Positions 37,501 through 46,684 of a stretch of DNA of 64,000 nt are shown here, piece by piece. Location: positions 1,674,001-1,738,000 of the forward strand of contig NZ_MASR01000001.1 in assembly GCF_001758195.1 (NCBI RefSeq). Reading direction: 5' to 3'. The position numbers and the translations under genes were made by a program. This stretch comes from Pseudohongiella acticola. GTDB taxonomy: Bacteria > Pseudomonadota > Gammaproteobacteria > Pseudomonadales > Pseudohongiellaceae. A model generated the notes under the pieces. It did no database searches. It was not told the DNA's origin and saw nothing but the letters and a program-made list of their open reading frames with translations. Position 1 is the stretch's first letter, and every line of letters starts with the position of its first letter.

Positions 37501-38989
37501 TGGCACGCTGATTGATACGATCCAGGTGCAGCCAGGCACCACGGCGGCCCAGACGTGTTGAATAACCATCTGCCAGCATTTGCACCAGTCCATCAAAAAC
37601 GCTGCGCTCCAGCGAACGATACGGCCAGGCGCGTGTCATCAGTGCAAACAGTTCATCCAGTGCCTGCGGCGCCGGGTCTTCATCCTGTCGCGCGGCCAGT
37701 TCCGCCACCAGTTGTTGCGACAGAATATCCAGCGGTGCATCCGGCATCAGGATCTTGTCGAGTTCGCCGCGATGGATACTGTCCACCAGCGCAGTGCATT
37801 CAGCCAGGTCGTCGCGCGTCAGCGGGAACAGGATACCTTTGGGCGTGCCACCGACTGAGTGGCCGCTTCGGCCAACACGCTGCAGGAAAGTGGCAATGCT
37901 TTTGGGTGAGGCAAACTGCACCACCAGATCGACGGCGCCGATGTCGATACCCAGCTCCATGGACGCCGTGGCCACCAGTACTTTCAACTTGCCCGCTTTC
38001 AGTTGCTGCTCCGCGCGCAGACGGTGTTCTTTGCTCATGCTGCCATGATGAGAGCTGACCAACTTCACCGCGCCATCACCGGCGATGTTGTCTGCTTCCA
38101 GGCGCTCTGCCAGCGCCAACGCCAATCGCTCGGATAAGCGCCGGGTATTCACAAACACCAGCGTGGTCTGGTGGCTGTTGATCAGCTCTACCAGGCGCTC
38201 ATAAAGTTCCGCCCAGACGTCATTGCTCATTAGTGCCGACAACGGCGATGATGGTACTTCAATACGGATATCGCGCTTGCGATTGTGGCCACTGTCAACA
38301 ATGACACAGTCATTGGCGCCTGCGGCGAGTGACGATGCACCGACCAGATAGGACGCCACCAGATCAATCGGTTTCTGGGTCGCAGACAGGCCAATGCGCT
38401 GCAGCGGGTTGCCCGTCAGCGACTGCAGCCGCTCCAGCGACAACGCCAGATGCGAACCGCGTTTGTCGCCCAGCATGGCGTGAATTTCGTCAATAATGAC
38501 CGAGGTGACACCGCGCAGCATGTTGCGTCCATGGACGCTGGTCAGCAACAGGTACAGGGATTCCGGTGTGGTCACCAGAATATGCGGGGGGTTCTTCAAC
38601 ATCTTCTGCCGCTCAGCCTGCGGCGTGTCACCGGATCGCACCGCCACCCGAATCCCGGCCGGATGGCAGCCCTGCAGAAACAGTTCATCTTCGATACCGG
38701 CCAACGGCACCTGTAGGTTACGTTCGATATCGTTGCTCAGGGCTTTGAGTGGAGACACATACAGAATCCGGGTCTGTGCTGGCAGCGGCGCGCGCTGTGC
38801 CTCCTGCACCAGCGTATCAATGGCCGCGTAAAAAGCGGCCAGCGTTTTACCGCTGCCCGTGGGCGCTGCCACCAGGGTATGACGGCCCGCCCGGATTGCC
38901 GGCCACGCCTCGGCCTGCGCCGGGGTGGGGACGCCCAGGTTATGCTCAAACCAGGCCCGGCAAGCGGGATGAAAAGACTGCAGCGGCAT
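34547..38989 (-). CDS. lhr: Lhr-family large ATP-dependent helicase
   Basis: 1480-aa superfamily 2 helicase, close to the ~1540 aa of the E. coli long Lhr. Walker A is APTGSGKT (42-49), followed by the DEIH box (IIDEIHAMLGDKRGSHL), motif III GLSATQKP, the second RecA domain with QRVGRSGHS, the Lhr core winged-helix domain, and a long C-terminal region with repeated winged-helix segments characteristic of long Lhr proteins. The family acts in DNA repair, with 3'-5' translocation and in some members uracil-DNA glycosylase activity. Monocistronic on the minus strand. Confidence 0.95.
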   Translation of the reverse strand: MPLQSFHPACRAWFEHNLGVPTPAQAEAWPAIRAGRHTLVAAPTGSGKTLAAFYAAIDTLVQEAQRAPLPAQTRILYVSPLKALSNDIERNLQVPLAGIEDELFLQGCHPAGIRVAVRSGDTPQAERQKMLKNPPHILVTTPESLYLLLTSVHGRNMLRGVTSVIIDEIHAMLGDKRGSHLALSLERLQSLTGNPLQRIGLSATQKPIDLVASYLVGASSLAAGANDCVIVDSGHNRKRDIRIEVPSSPLSALMSNDVWAELYERLVELINSHQTTLVFVNTRRLSERLALALAERLEADNIAGDGAVKLVSSHHGSMSKEHRLRAEQQLKAGKLKVLVATASMELGIDIGAVDLVVQFASPKSIATFLQRVGRSGHSVGGTPKGILFPLTRDDLAECTALVDSIHRGELDKILMPDAPLDILSQQLVAELAARQDEDPAPQALDELFALMTRAWPYRSLERSVFDGLVQMLADGYSTRLGRRGAWLHLDRINQRASARRGARLTALTNGGAIPDMFDYQVVLDPDDIVVGNLNEDFALETLPGDIFTLGSHSWQMMAVDGLKVRVRDAHGQKPTVPFWFGEAAGRTLELSSSVARLRETIDHYLTDEGPAQAVLWLTGELGLPQGAASQLVDYLHAGRNALQVMPTQHNIVMERFFDEVGDMHLVIHAPFGSRLNKAWGLALRKRFCKTFNFELQAAANEDSIVISLGSVHSFALEEVFAYLHSNTVTDVLTQALLDSPMFEVRWRWNATRSLAIQRNRSGKRVPPQFQRMDAEDLVAQVFPDQLACQENITGKREIPGHPLVQQTIHDCLTEAMDIDGLLELLRAIENKTLNLVALDLREPSPFAQEIINARPYAFLDDAPFEERRTNAIRNRSWTDPAETDAYSRLDEAAIARVREEAWPLMRDVEEMHDALYCAGFFTGAELSSKRHIELFDKLVAQGRACRVKTSGHVISAEMMPIFSALQPDQMFEPVIELPAEMTATRPDPGEAAQILVRRRLDVLGPVTVADLQQQTGLARSQLDQALLKLEAEGFAFRGRFSADSIGHTDDESLQWCERRLLQRIHRYTLDSHRDAIKPVSLQAYTRFLFEHHEIRLQTLTPRPVPLPSMAEGQAVLERTLERLDGMAAPAAAWEGEIIPARLGMYDPSWLDMMCISGRVVWGRYTPPAQLTAVRSGSRRSAGPIKATPMTLCSRQNMAIWQSLSAPAVAHQPQLSAPAKQALDTLRQRGASFFTDIKQHSGLLPAQLEQALAELVANGLLTSDSFTGLRALLTPESRKPSNRGSSRQRGRRGGFGIEEAGRWSLIPEPDPTTALDTEALEELVMIYLRRWGVVSRQILSRESCAPAWRDLLPVLRRFELRGTLRGGRFIEGLGGEQFALPETIAPLRAKSKTEAGTDFDDSQYCSLAATDPVNHLPLFLPDVKLARNNRNRVLYRDGIPLAVLDGDAVRFLREVPRQYQWALEQLVRRNDMNPRLRSYLA

Positions 38990-39184
38990 GGATTAGTCCG
39001 GTCTCGTCAGCGTGTTGGCAGGGTAATTGGGAACTACATCGCAAAATATACGTTATTTATCGCATCAGTACAGCCTCGTTGGCCCGGCGCCGTTGACCGG
39101 CGCCAGCGATCCGGCTAACGTTAGGTCTGTTTATGCCGTTAAACCCGTCAGCAAAGGTCAGAAACATCAACCGAGGTGGAACTT

Positions 39185-39853
39185 TTGAGTCCGATAAAAT
39201 CGTATCTTGTTTCGTTCTGGCGTGAAAACCGGAAATTCCTGCTGATTCTGGCCAGTATCGTCTGTTTCAAAAGCGCCGTCGCTGATCTCAATTCGATTTC
39301 CGGCCGCTCCATGCAGCCAACCCTGCTGGATGGCGACAAGGTCTGGGTCAATAAACTCGCCTACGACGTCAAACTGCCCTTTACCGGCATCTCCGTGCTG
39401 GCGCTGGCTGAACCTACCCGAGGCGACATTGTCATTATCGACTCCGAAGTTGCCGGCAAACGGCTGGTAAAGCGAATTATCGGGCGACCCGGTGATACCG
39501 TTTACATGCGCAACAACCTGCTCGTGGTCAACGACGAAGTGGTCGATTACGAAGTGGTGACCGAGAGCCGCGAAGGTACCATCATCATCGAACATCTGTT
39601 TGACGAAACCTACCAGGCCCTGCTCTCCACCCAGGGGGCAAACCGTTCAACCCGCAGCTACGGGCCCGCGCAGGTCCCCGATGATCATTTTTTTGTGCTC
39701 GGTGACAACCGCGACAACAGTGCCGACAGCCGACTGTACAACTTCATCCCCCGTGACCAGATAGTGGGTCGCTCCAGCTCGGTCGTGTTTTCCATGGACA
39801 GCGACCATGCCTTCCGGCCACGCAGCGGTCGCTTCCTGACAACGCTGGACTGA
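39185..39853 (+). CDS. lepB: signal peptidase I
   Basis: 222-aa S26A peptidase that removes signal peptides at the outer face of the inner membrane. The N-terminal membrane segment is about residues 11-33. The catalytic Ser is in ISGRSMQPTLLDGDKVWV and the Lys in KRLVKRIIGRPGDTV, with box E as GDNRDNSADSR. The TTG at 39185 is chosen because GAGGTGG lies 5-8 bases upstream; a GTG at 39176 is an alternative adding three residues. It stands alone, not in the usual lepA-lepB-rnc order, so it may be an additional signal peptidase. Confidence 0.92.
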   Translation: MSPIKSYLVSFWRENRKFLLILASIVCFKSAVADLNSISGRSMQPTLLDGDKVWVNKLAYDVKLPFTGISVLALAEPTRGDIVIIDSEVAGKRLVKRIIGRPGDTVYMRNNLLVVNDEVVDYEVVTESREGTIIIEHLFDETYQALLSTQGANRSTRSYGPAQVPDDHFFVLGDNRDNSADSRLYNFIPRDQIVGRSSSVVFSMDSDHAFRPRSGRFLTTLD

Positions 39854-40005
39854 AGACCCGGCACCCGGCCAAAAACGCACAACAGGGACAAAAAGTACCA
39901 AAAGCGACCACGCTCGCCTGTTAAATCCGCCTGCCAGACAGTAAACTACCCGTCTTTTCCAAAGCTGCCATCACACGTCGATATCGCGTCGGGGGAACTT
40001 TACCT

Positions 40006-41115
40006 GTGGGACAACAGACTGCACTGTACGCCAAGCACCTGGAAGCCGGGGCCCGGATCGTTGACTTCGGCGGCTGGGACATGCCCATCCAGTACCAGTC
40101 ACTGATCGAAGAGCATACTGCAGTGCGCCAGCAGGCGGGCGTTTTCGACGTTTCCCACATGACCATCGTCGACATTGAAGGTGCCGATGCGGAGCCGTGG
40201 CTACGCCATCTGCTGGCCAATGATGTGGCGCGGCTCAAGGCAACCGGCGATGCACTTTACACCGGCATGCTGAATGACGCCGGCGGCGTCATCGACGACC
40301 TGATTGTCTATCGCATGAACGCCGGCTTCCGCCTGGTGGTCAACTGCGCCACGCGCAAGAAGGACCTGGCCTGGATGCAGAGCCAGCAGGCAGGTTATAC
40401 GGTGACGCTGACCGAACGCCCGGCGCTGGCCATTTTGGCGGTACAGGGCCCCAAAGCCATAGACATTGTGGCGCAGATCATCAACCAGCGTTTTTCAGAT
40501 GAAGATTCCAGCCGGGTCAGTGGTCTGAAAAATTTTGCCGGCGTAGAACTGGAACAATGGTTTGTCGCCCGCACTGGTTATACCGGCGAAAACGGCGTCG
40601 AAATCATGCTGCCCAACCTTGAAGCACCGCAGATCTGGGATCAGCTGCTGGCGGCAGGGGTCAAACCCATCGGCCTGGGGGCGCGCGATACGCTGCGCCT
40701 GGAGGCCGGCATGAATCTGTACGGCCATGACATGGACGAAAATATTTCACCGTTGTCCGCCAATATGGCCTGGACCATTGCCTGGGAGCCCGCCGAGCGC
40801 GATTTTATCGGCCGACAGGCCCTGACAGAGCAGCGGAATGCCGCCGACGCCCTTCCCGTGCTGAAGGGGCTGGTGATGGAGGAACGCGGCGTTCTGCGCG
40901 AAGGCCTTCGCGTGGAATGCACGATGAGTGACGGCTCCACGCAGGACGGCGTGATTACCAGTGGCACGTTTTCACCCACATTGAAGCATGGCATCGCATT
41001 GGCTAGAATTCCGGCTGACACTGAACAGTGTGCTGTCGATATTCGCGGCAAGCTGGTGCCTGTGCGAGTGGTCAAACCCGGCTTTGTTCGTCACGGCAAA
41101 AAAATTTTTAGTTAG
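40006..41115 (+). CDS. gcvT: glycine cleavage system T protein (aminomethyltransferase)
   Basis: Transfers the methylene group of glycine from the H protein to tetrahydrofolate, releasing ammonia. 369 aa from a GTG start. Family segments include [41 protein letters not shown] and [18 protein letters not shown], where the Asp/Arg of the folate site is expected. It is followed by gcvH and gcvP, giving a complete set except the shared L protein. No glycine riboswitch could be recognised in the upstream 150 bp. Confidence 0.96.
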   Translation: MGQQTALYAKHLEAGARIVDFGGWDMPIQYQSLIEEHTAVRQQAGVFDVSHMTIVDIEGADAEPWLRHLLANDVARLKATGDALYTGMLNDAGGVIDDLIVYRMNAGFRLVVNCATRKKDLAWMQSQQAGYTVTLTERPALAILAVQGPKAIDIVAQIINQRFSDEDSSRVSGLKNFAGVELEQWFVARTGYTGENGVEIMLPNLEAPQIWDQLLAAGVKPIGLGARDTLRLEAGMNLYGHDMDENISPLSANMAWTIAWEPAERDFIGRQALTEQRNAADALPVLKGLVMEERGVLREGLRVECTMSDGSTQDGVITSGTFSPTLKHGIALARIPADTEQCAVDIRGKLVPVRVVKPGFVRHGKKIFS

Positions 41116-41142
41116 CCCCAAGTCTTCAGCCCATTTTTACAG

Positions 41143-41182
41143 CCCGTAATTTGTGCCCGTAATTTTAGAAAGACCCGTAATA
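41143..41182 (+). repeat. CCCGTAAT repeats in the gcvH leader
   Basis: Three direct copies of CCCGTAAT(T) lie at 41143, 41156 and 41174 in the gcvT-gcvH gap, which is AT-rich and has no ORF. They may be transcription-factor sites or slippage-derived repeats. Confidence 0.4.
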
Positions 41183-41244
41183 ACATTTACCATCCAAGCA
41201 AGGCCATTACCCGGCCGTTAAGCGATCAACATGAGGAACATCCC

Positions 41245-41628
41245 GTGAGCGAATTCCCCGATGACCTGAGATATGCCGCCACCCACGAGTGGGTACGCGT
41301 TGAAGAAGACGGTAGCGTCACCATTGGTATTTCCGACCATGCACAGGAGTTGCTGGGTGATATCGTTTTTATCGAACTGCCGGAAGAAGGCGCCGTGGTC
41401 AGCGCCAAAGACGAAATGAGCGTGGTGGAATCGGTCAAGGCTGCGTCAGACATCTACGCACCGGTCTCGGGTGAAATCATTGCCGTCAATGAAGATCTCA
41501 CTGACGCGCCTGAAACCATGAACTCTTCGCCCTACAGCGACGGCTGGTTGTGCCGTATTCTGCCCAGCAACCCGGATGAACTGGAAGAACTGCTGGACGC
41601 CGACACCTATGCCGGAATGTGTGAATGA
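41245..41628 (+). CDS. gcvH: glycine cleavage system H protein
   Basis: 127-aa lipoyl carrier that shuttles the aminomethyl intermediate between P, T and L proteins. Lipoyl attachment is at Lys65 in [19 protein letters not shown]. The GTG at 41245 follows AGGAAC. The stop overlaps the gcvP ATG by 4 bp. Confidence 0.97.
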   Translation: MSEFPDDLRYAATHEWVRVEEDGSVTIGISDHAQELLGDIVFIELPEEGAVVSAKDEMSVVESVKAASDIYAPVSGEIIAVNEDLTDAPETMNSSPYSDGWLCRILPSNPDELEELLDADTYAGMCE

Positions 41629-44522
41629 ACATCAATACGCCCCTGCGATCCCTGCAAGACAACGATACCTTTATCGGTCGTCACATTGGCCCCGATGAAG
41701 AACAGATCCAGACCATGTTGGCCGCACTCGGTTACAGCTCCCTGAGCGAACTGACGCGCGCCACGGTACCTGGCAGCATTGCGTTGAACCGTCCGCTGGC
41801 ACTCGACGAGCCGCACAGCGAACAACAGGCATTGGGTCGCCTCAAGCAATTGGCGCAAAAAAACGTACTCCATCGCTCGTTTATCGGCCTGGGCTACTAT
41901 GACACGGTGACCCCACCCGTCATTCTGCGTAATGTGCTTGAGAATCCGGGCTGGTACACGGCGTATACGCCCTACCAGCCAGAGATTTCCCAGGGGCGTC
42001 TGGAAACACTGCTTGCGTATCAGCAAATGGTACTCGACCTGACCGGCATGGAACTGGCGAATGCGTCATTGCTGGACGAAGCCACGGCCGCAGCAGAAGC
42101 CATGGCGTTGGCCAAACGGGTCAGCAAGGCGCGCAGCGCCAATGCATTTTTTGTTGACCAGCGCTGCCTGCCCCAGACCATTGACGTGATCCGCACCCGT
42201 GCCGACAGTTTTGGTTTTGAGCTGATCATTGGCCCTGCACAGGATGCCGCCTCGCACAACGTCTTCGGCGCCATTCTGCAATACCCGGATGCTGATGGTC
42301 ATATCGAGGATATCAGCGACGTCATCAAGGCACTGCAGGCCAACCAGGCCGTCGCCTGTGTCGCCGCGGACCTGATGAGCCTGGCGCTGTTGACCGCACC
42401 CGGTGAGATGGGCGCAGATGTTGTGGTTGGCAACACCCAGCGCTTTGGCGTGCCGATGGGTTTTGGCGGTCCGCATGCAGCCTATTTCGCCACCAAGGAT
42501 GAATACAAACGTGCCGTGCCCGGCCGCATTATCGGTGTATCCATTGATGCCCGCGGCAAGCAGGCGTTTCGCATGTCATTGCAGACCCGCGAGCAGCATA
42601 TCCGCCGCGAAAAAGCCAACAGCAATATCTGCACAGCGCAGGTGCTGCTGGCCAACATTGCCGCCATGTACGCCATGTATCATGGCCCTGAAGGTGTGCG
42701 CCGCATTGCGCTGCGCATTCACCGACTAACCCGGGTGCTGGCCAGCGGCCTGTACAAAAAAGGTATCAAGGGCAACAACAGCTTCTTTGATACGCTGACG
42801 CTGGAACTGTCCGCCGAGCAACGCAGCGCCGTGCTGGCGCGCGCCGCTCAACAGGGCATCAACCTGCGCACGCAGACCAGCGACACCAGCGTTGGTATCA
42901 GCCTGGACGAATGCAGCACGGTGCAGGACATTGAAACCCTGTGGCAGGTGCTGCTGGGGTCCGATGCCACCGACCTGAGCGTGACCGGTGTCGATGCCGA
43001 CCTGAGCGACAATGACAGACTCGGTATTCCGGCGACGCTGCAACGACAGTCAGCGTACCTGCAGCATCCGATGTTCAATCGTTACCACAACGAAACCGAC
43101 ATGCTGCGTTATCTCAAGCGTATGGAGAACCGCGACCTGTCGCTGGCTCACGCCATGATTCCGCTCGGCTCTTGCACCATGAAACTCAATGCGACAGCAG
43201 AAATGCTGCCCATCACCTGGCCTGAATTCAGCAAGCCGCACCCATTTGTGCCGCGCGATCAGGTCAGTGGTTATATCCAGATGATTGAAGAGCTGGAAGC
43301 CATGCTGGCCGAGATCTGCGGCTTTGATGCCGTCAGCATGCAGCCAAACTCCGGCGCCCAGGGCGAATACGCCGGCCTGCTGGCTATCCGCAAATATCTG
43401 GACAGTAAAGACCAGCAGCAACGCAATGTGTGCCTGATCCCCAGCTCGGCGCACGGCACCAACCCTGCCAGCGCTCAGATGCTGAGCATGAAAGTGGTGG
43501 TGGTCGCCTGCGACAACAAAGGCAACATTGATGTTGAGGATCTGCGCGCCAAGGCAGAGAAACATCGCGACACGCTGGCGGCGCTGATGATCACATACCC
43601 GTCCACCCACGGTGTGTTTGAAGAAGCCGTGCGTGAAATCTGCAAGATTGTGCATGATCACGGCGGCCAGGTTTACATGGACGGCGCCAACCTCAATGCC
43701 CAGGTCGGGGTTTCACGTCCGGGCGACATTGGTGCCGACGTTTCCCACGTTAACCTGCACAAGACTTTCTGTATTCCCCACGGTGGTGGCGGCCCTGGCA
43801 TGGGGCCCATTGGCATAAAACAACACCTGGCACCCTTTGTGTCAAACCATGCGGTTGTCAAACTGGACGGCCCGCAGGCAGGTAACAGCGCGGTCTCGGC
43901 AGCGCCCTGGGGCAGTGCCAGCATTCTGCCCATTTCCTGGATGTACATCAGCATGATGGGCGCCGCCGGTCTGCTGAAAGCAACCCAGGTGGCCATCCTC
44001 AGTGCCAACTACATTGCGCGCCAGCTTGATGGGCATTACCCGGTGCTGTACACCGGCCAGAATGGCCGTGTCGCGCATGAATGCATCATTGACCTGCGCC
44101 CCCTGAAGGCAAGCTCGGGCATCACCGAGGAAGACATCGCCAAGCGTCTGATGGATTATGGTTTCCATGCACCGACGATGTCATTCCCGGTTCCCGGCAC
44201 CCTGATGATTGAACCCACCGAAAGCGAACCACTGGAAGAGATCGATCGCTTCATCGAAGCCATGATCTGCATTCGCCAGGAAATCGCACGAGTTGAATCG
44301 GGTGCGCTGGACGCTGACAACAACATGCTCAAACATGCGCCACATACGCTGGCAGACATCATGGATGAGGGCTGGGAGCGTTCGTACAGCAAAGTGGAAG
44401 CCGCGTTTCCGGTTGACTCACTGCGCGACAACAAGTTCTGGCCGGCCGTCAATCGCATCGACAATGTCTACGGCGACCGTAACCTGTTCTGTGCCTGCCC
44501 CGCCATGGACTCTTATACCTGA
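41625..44522 (+). CDS. gcvP: glycine dehydrogenase (decarboxylating), P protein
   Basis: PLP-dependent decarboxylase of the glycine cleavage system. The 965 aa form one fused chain of the alpha- and beta-type halves, normal for gammaproteobacteria. The PLP lysine is Lys713 in [18 protein letters not shown]. The N-terminal half has [17 protein letters not shown] and a glycine-rich [18 protein letters not shown]. It is translationally coupled to gcvH (ATGA). Confidence 0.97.
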   Translation: MNINTPLRSLQDNDTFIGRHIGPDEEQIQTMLAALGYSSLSELTRATVPGSIALNRPLALDEPHSEQQALGRLKQLAQKNVLHRSFIGLGYYDTVTPPVILRNVLENPGWYTAYTPYQPEISQGRLETLLAYQQMVLDLTGMELANASLLDEATAAAEAMALAKRVSKARSANAFFVDQRCLPQTIDVIRTRADSFGFELIIGPAQDAASHNVFGAILQYPDADGHIEDISDVIKALQANQAVACVAADLMSLALLTAPGEMGADVVVGNTQRFGVPMGFGGPHAAYFATKDEYKRAVPGRIIGVSIDARGKQAFRMSLQTREQHIRREKANSNICTAQVLLANIAAMYAMYHGPEGVRRIALRIHRLTRVLASGLYKKGIKGNNSFFDTLTLELSAEQRSAVLARAAQQGINLRTQTSDTSVGISLDECSTVQDIETLWQVLLGSDATDLSVTGVDADLSDNDRLGIPATLQRQSAYLQHPMFNRYHNETDMLRYLKRMENRDLSLAHAMIPLGSCTMKLNATAEMLPITWPEFSKPHPFVPRDQVSGYIQMIEELEAMLAEICGFDAVSMQPNSGAQGEYAGLLAIRKYLDSKDQQQRNVCLIPSSAHGTNPASAQMLSMKVVVVACDNKGNIDVEDLRAKAEKHRDTLAALMITYPSTHGVFEEAVREICKIVHDHGGQVYMDGANLNAQVGVSRPGDIGADVSHVNLHKTFCIPHGGGGPGMGPIGIKQHLAPFVSNHAVVKLDGPQAGNSAVSAAPWGSASILPISWMYISMMGAAGLLKATQVAILSANYIARQLDGHYPVLYTGQNGRVAHECIIDLRPLKASSGITEEDIAKRLMDYGFHAPTMSFPVPGTLMIEPTESEPLEEIDRFIEAMICIRQEIARVESGALDADNNMLKHAPHTLADIMDEGWERSYSKVEAAFPVDSLRDNKFWPAVNRIDNVYGDRNLFCACPAMDSYT

Positions 44523-44540
44523 GTGTCCGCAACAGCGTGG

Positions 44541-44580
44541 CAGGTGATTTTTTGAGGCAGCAGGTGATTTCTTGAGAAGG
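44541..44580 (+). repeat. 20-bp tandem repeat upstream of the sodium channel gene
   Basis: Two adjacent 20-bp units, CAGGTGATTTTTTGAGGCAG and CAGGTGATTTCTTGAGAAGG, differ at only a few positions. The second supplies the GAGAAGG ribosome-binding site of the next gene, so the duplication affects its leader. Confidence 0.6.
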
Positions 44581-44585
44581 TACAG

Positions 44586-45389
44586 ATGAGCCAGACTTTG
44601 AGGCAACGGATTGCGGAATGGATTGAGAGCCCGATGGTGCAGAACTTCATCATCGGCGTCATCATTTTTAACGCCATCACGCTGGGCCTGGAAACGTCCA
44701 CTGCCATCATGCGAACCGCCGGTGGCCTGTTGCGCGCCATCGAGCAGATTGTATTGGTGATCTTTGTCATCGAGATTCTGCTCAAGCTGTTTGCGCATGG
44801 CCCACGCTTTTTCCGCAGCGGCTGGAACGTATTCGATTTTATTATTGTGGGTATTGCGCTGGTGCCATCATCAGGCCCATTCGCGATTCTGCGGGCATTG
44901 CGTATTCTGCGAGTGCTGCGCCTGCTCACCAAAATTAAACGCCTGCGCATGATCATCGAATCACTGCTGGCTGCCTTGCCCAGTATCGGCTGGATCGTGT
45001 TTCTTTTGGGTATGGTGTTCTACATATTTGCCGTCATGGGAACACAGCTCTTCGCCTCCGCGTTCCCGGATGACTTTGGCACTCTGGGGCGCACGCTGTA
45101 CACGTTGTTTCAGGTGATGACGCTGGAGAGCTGGTCGGAAGGTGTGTCACGGCCAGTGATGGCGGTTTACCCCTACGCCTGGATCTACTTCATCAGCTTT
45201 GTTTTGGTCACCGCCTTCGTGGTACTGAACCTGTTTATCGGTATCATCGTCAGCACCATGCAGGAGCGTCACTTCGAGGATGAGTCACAGCGTCAGGCCG
45301 AACAGGACGAACGTGCCCATGTCGAACGCGAGGAAATGCTGCGCCTGATTCGGGAGCTCAATGAAAAGATGGATCGCTTGCAGCGCTGA
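44586..45389 (+). CDS. bacterial voltage-gated sodium channel (NaChBac type)
   Basis: 267-aa single-domain ion channel that assembles as a tetramer. Six membrane helices are visible: S1 about 17-38, S4 with repeated arginines in RALRILRVLRLLTKIKRLR (about 101-119), the pore loop with selectivity filter TLESWSE (179-185), and S6 about 205-232. The C-terminal tail is a charged coiled coil, as in BacNav tetramerisation regions. TLESWS is the Na-selective filter of bacterial channels, so sodium rather than potassium or calcium is expected. A role in motility or pH/osmotic signalling is known only from relatives. Confidence 0.93.
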   Translation: MSQTLRQRIAEWIESPMVQNFIIGVIIFNAITLGLETSTAIMRTAGGLLRAIEQIVLVIFVIEILLKLFAHGPRFFRSGWNVFDFIIVGIALVPSSGPFAILRALRILRVLRLLTKIKRLRMIIESLLAALPSIGWIVFLLGMVFYIFAVMGTQLFASAFPDDFGTLGRTLYTLFQVMTLESWSEGVSRPVMAVYPYAWIYFISFVLVTAFVVLNLFIGIIVSTMQERHFEDESQRQAEQDERAHVEREEMLRLIRELNEKMDRLQR

Positions 45390-45442
45390 CCCGGCCAACG
45401 CTGCAGACTGACTGTTCTATCTCGCCAACTTAAATGCCAGTA

Positions 45443-46480
45443 TTACATAAATGCGTCAGGCGACTTGGCTTTCATACGGGCGTCTTCCTTGCTGACCACA
45501 CCGGCCTGAACCAGCTCTTTCAAATGCTGGTCCAGCGTTTTCATGCCAGCATTGGAGCCAGTCTGAATCGCTGAATACATCTGCGCTACCTTGTCTTCAC
45601 GAATCAGGTTGCGGATCGCCGGTGTACCCATCATGATTTCATGCGCGGCCACCCGGCCACCACCCACCTTTTTCAGCAGCGTCTGTGAAATGACAGCCTG
45701 CAGTGACTCCGACAGCATGGAACGGACCATGCTTTTTTCCGCCGCCGGAAACACATCGATAATACGGTCAATGGTTTTAGCCGCCGATGTGGTGTGCAGC
45801 GTCGCAAACACCAGGTGACCGGTTTCTGCCGCCGTCAACGCCAGTCGAATCGTTTCCAGATCACGCAGCTCACCAACCAGGATGATATCCGGATCCTCTC
45901 GCAGCGCCGACCGCAATGCATGACTGAATCCTTTGGTGTCGCGGTGTACTTCACGCTGGTTCACCAGACATTTTTTGCTCTGGTGAACAAATTCGATGGG
46001 GTCCTCAATGGTCAGGATGTGCTCATAACGGGTGTCATTGATGTAGTCCATCATCGCCGCCAGTGTTGTACTTTTACCTGAACCGGTGGGCCCGGTGACC
46101 ACCACCAGCCCGCGCGCCAGGTTGGCGATCTGCTCAAATATTTTGCCCATGGACAATTGCGACATGGTCAGGACTTCAGACGGGACGGTGCGGAATACCG
46201 CCGCAGCCCCACGGTTCTGATTAAACGCGTTTACCCGGAAACGTGCCAGCCCGGGGATTTCGAAGGAAAAGTCGGTTTCCAGAAACTCTTCATAATCCTT
46301 GCGCTGCTTGTCCGTCATGATTTCGTAGATCAGCCCGTGCACCGTTTTGTGATCCATTTCCGCAGCATCAATACGTCTGATGTCGCCGTCTACGCGGATG
46401 ACAGGTGGCATACCTGCCGTCAGGTGAAGGTCGGAAGCACCGTTCTGCACGGCAAAGGTCAGTAATTTGGTGATATCCAT
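45443..46480 (-). CDS. pilT: type IV pilus retraction ATPase PilT
   Basis: Hexameric motor that depolymerises type IV pili for twitching. 345 aa: N-terminal PAS-like domain, Walker A VVVTGPTGSGKST (about 127-139), Asp box ILTIEDPIEFVH, Walker B DIILVGELRDLETI, His box TAAETGHLVFATLHT, and AIRNLIRE (about 288-295), the PilT-specific motif that distinguishes it from PilU and PilB. In Pseudomonas pilT is divergent from yggS; here a 6.3-kb ECF-sigma module separates them. fimX and Chp-like genes in the window belong to the same pilus biology. Confidence 0.97.
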   Translation of the reverse strand: MDITKLLTFAVQNGASDLHLTAGMPPVIRVDGDIRRIDAAEMDHKTVHGLIYEIMTDKQRKDYEEFLETDFSFEIPGLARFRVNAFNQNRGAAAVFRTVPSEVLTMSQLSMGKIFEQIANLARGLVVVTGPTGSGKSTTLAAMMDYINDTRYEHILTIEDPIEFVHQSKKCLVNQREVHRDTKGFSHALRSALREDPDIILVGELRDLETIRLALTAAETGHLVFATLHTTSAAKTIDRIIDVFPAAEKSMVRSMLSESLQAVISQTLLKKVGGGRVAAHEIMMGTPAIRNLIREDKVAQMYSAIQTGSNAGMKTLDQHLKELVQAGVVSKEDARMKAKSPDAFM

Positions 46481-46523
46481 AAAATCTCTCTGTCTCTTTA
46501 TGTTTCTCTGATCCGCTTTCGTG

Positions 46524-46559
46524 GTTTTATCGCTAACTGTTGTTTTATCACTAACTATA
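46524..46559 (-). repeat. 18-bp tandem repeat upstream of pilT
   Basis: GTTTTATCGCTAACTGTT (46524-46541) and GTTTTATCACTAACTATA (46542-46559) are adjacent near-copies in the pilT promoter region and may be binding sites or a replication-slippage duplication. Confidence 0.55.
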
Positions 46560-46621
46560 GCATCCCTGCCTCGGCTGATTTCACTGAAAACATGAAACTG
46601 ACAATTTTTTTCCCATTCTCG

Positions 46622-46649
46622 GGAATAAACACTGAGGTGTCGCCGTTGA
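46622..46649 (+). promoter_or_regulatory. ECF-type promoter P1 of the Ala-rich protein gene
   Basis: GGAAT (46622-46626), 17 bp, CGTTGA (46644-46649). The same GGAAT/C-N16/17-CGT pattern occurs upstream of the barrel, the protease and the sigma factor genes. A start near 46656 leaves a ~29-nt leader to the ATG at 46685. Confidence 0.6.
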
Positions 46650-46684
46650 AGGACTGACAGCCAATCAAAAAGGAGATTTTGACA

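Noticed and set aside
39854-40005. Possible glycine riboswitch upstream of gcvT
   Set aside because: The conserved GGAGAG and paired aptamer segments are not recognisable here. A covariance search would decide.
42066-43661. Long antisense ORFs opposite gcvP
   Set aside because: They lie wholly within the conserved gcvP frame and show no motif or ribosome-binding site.
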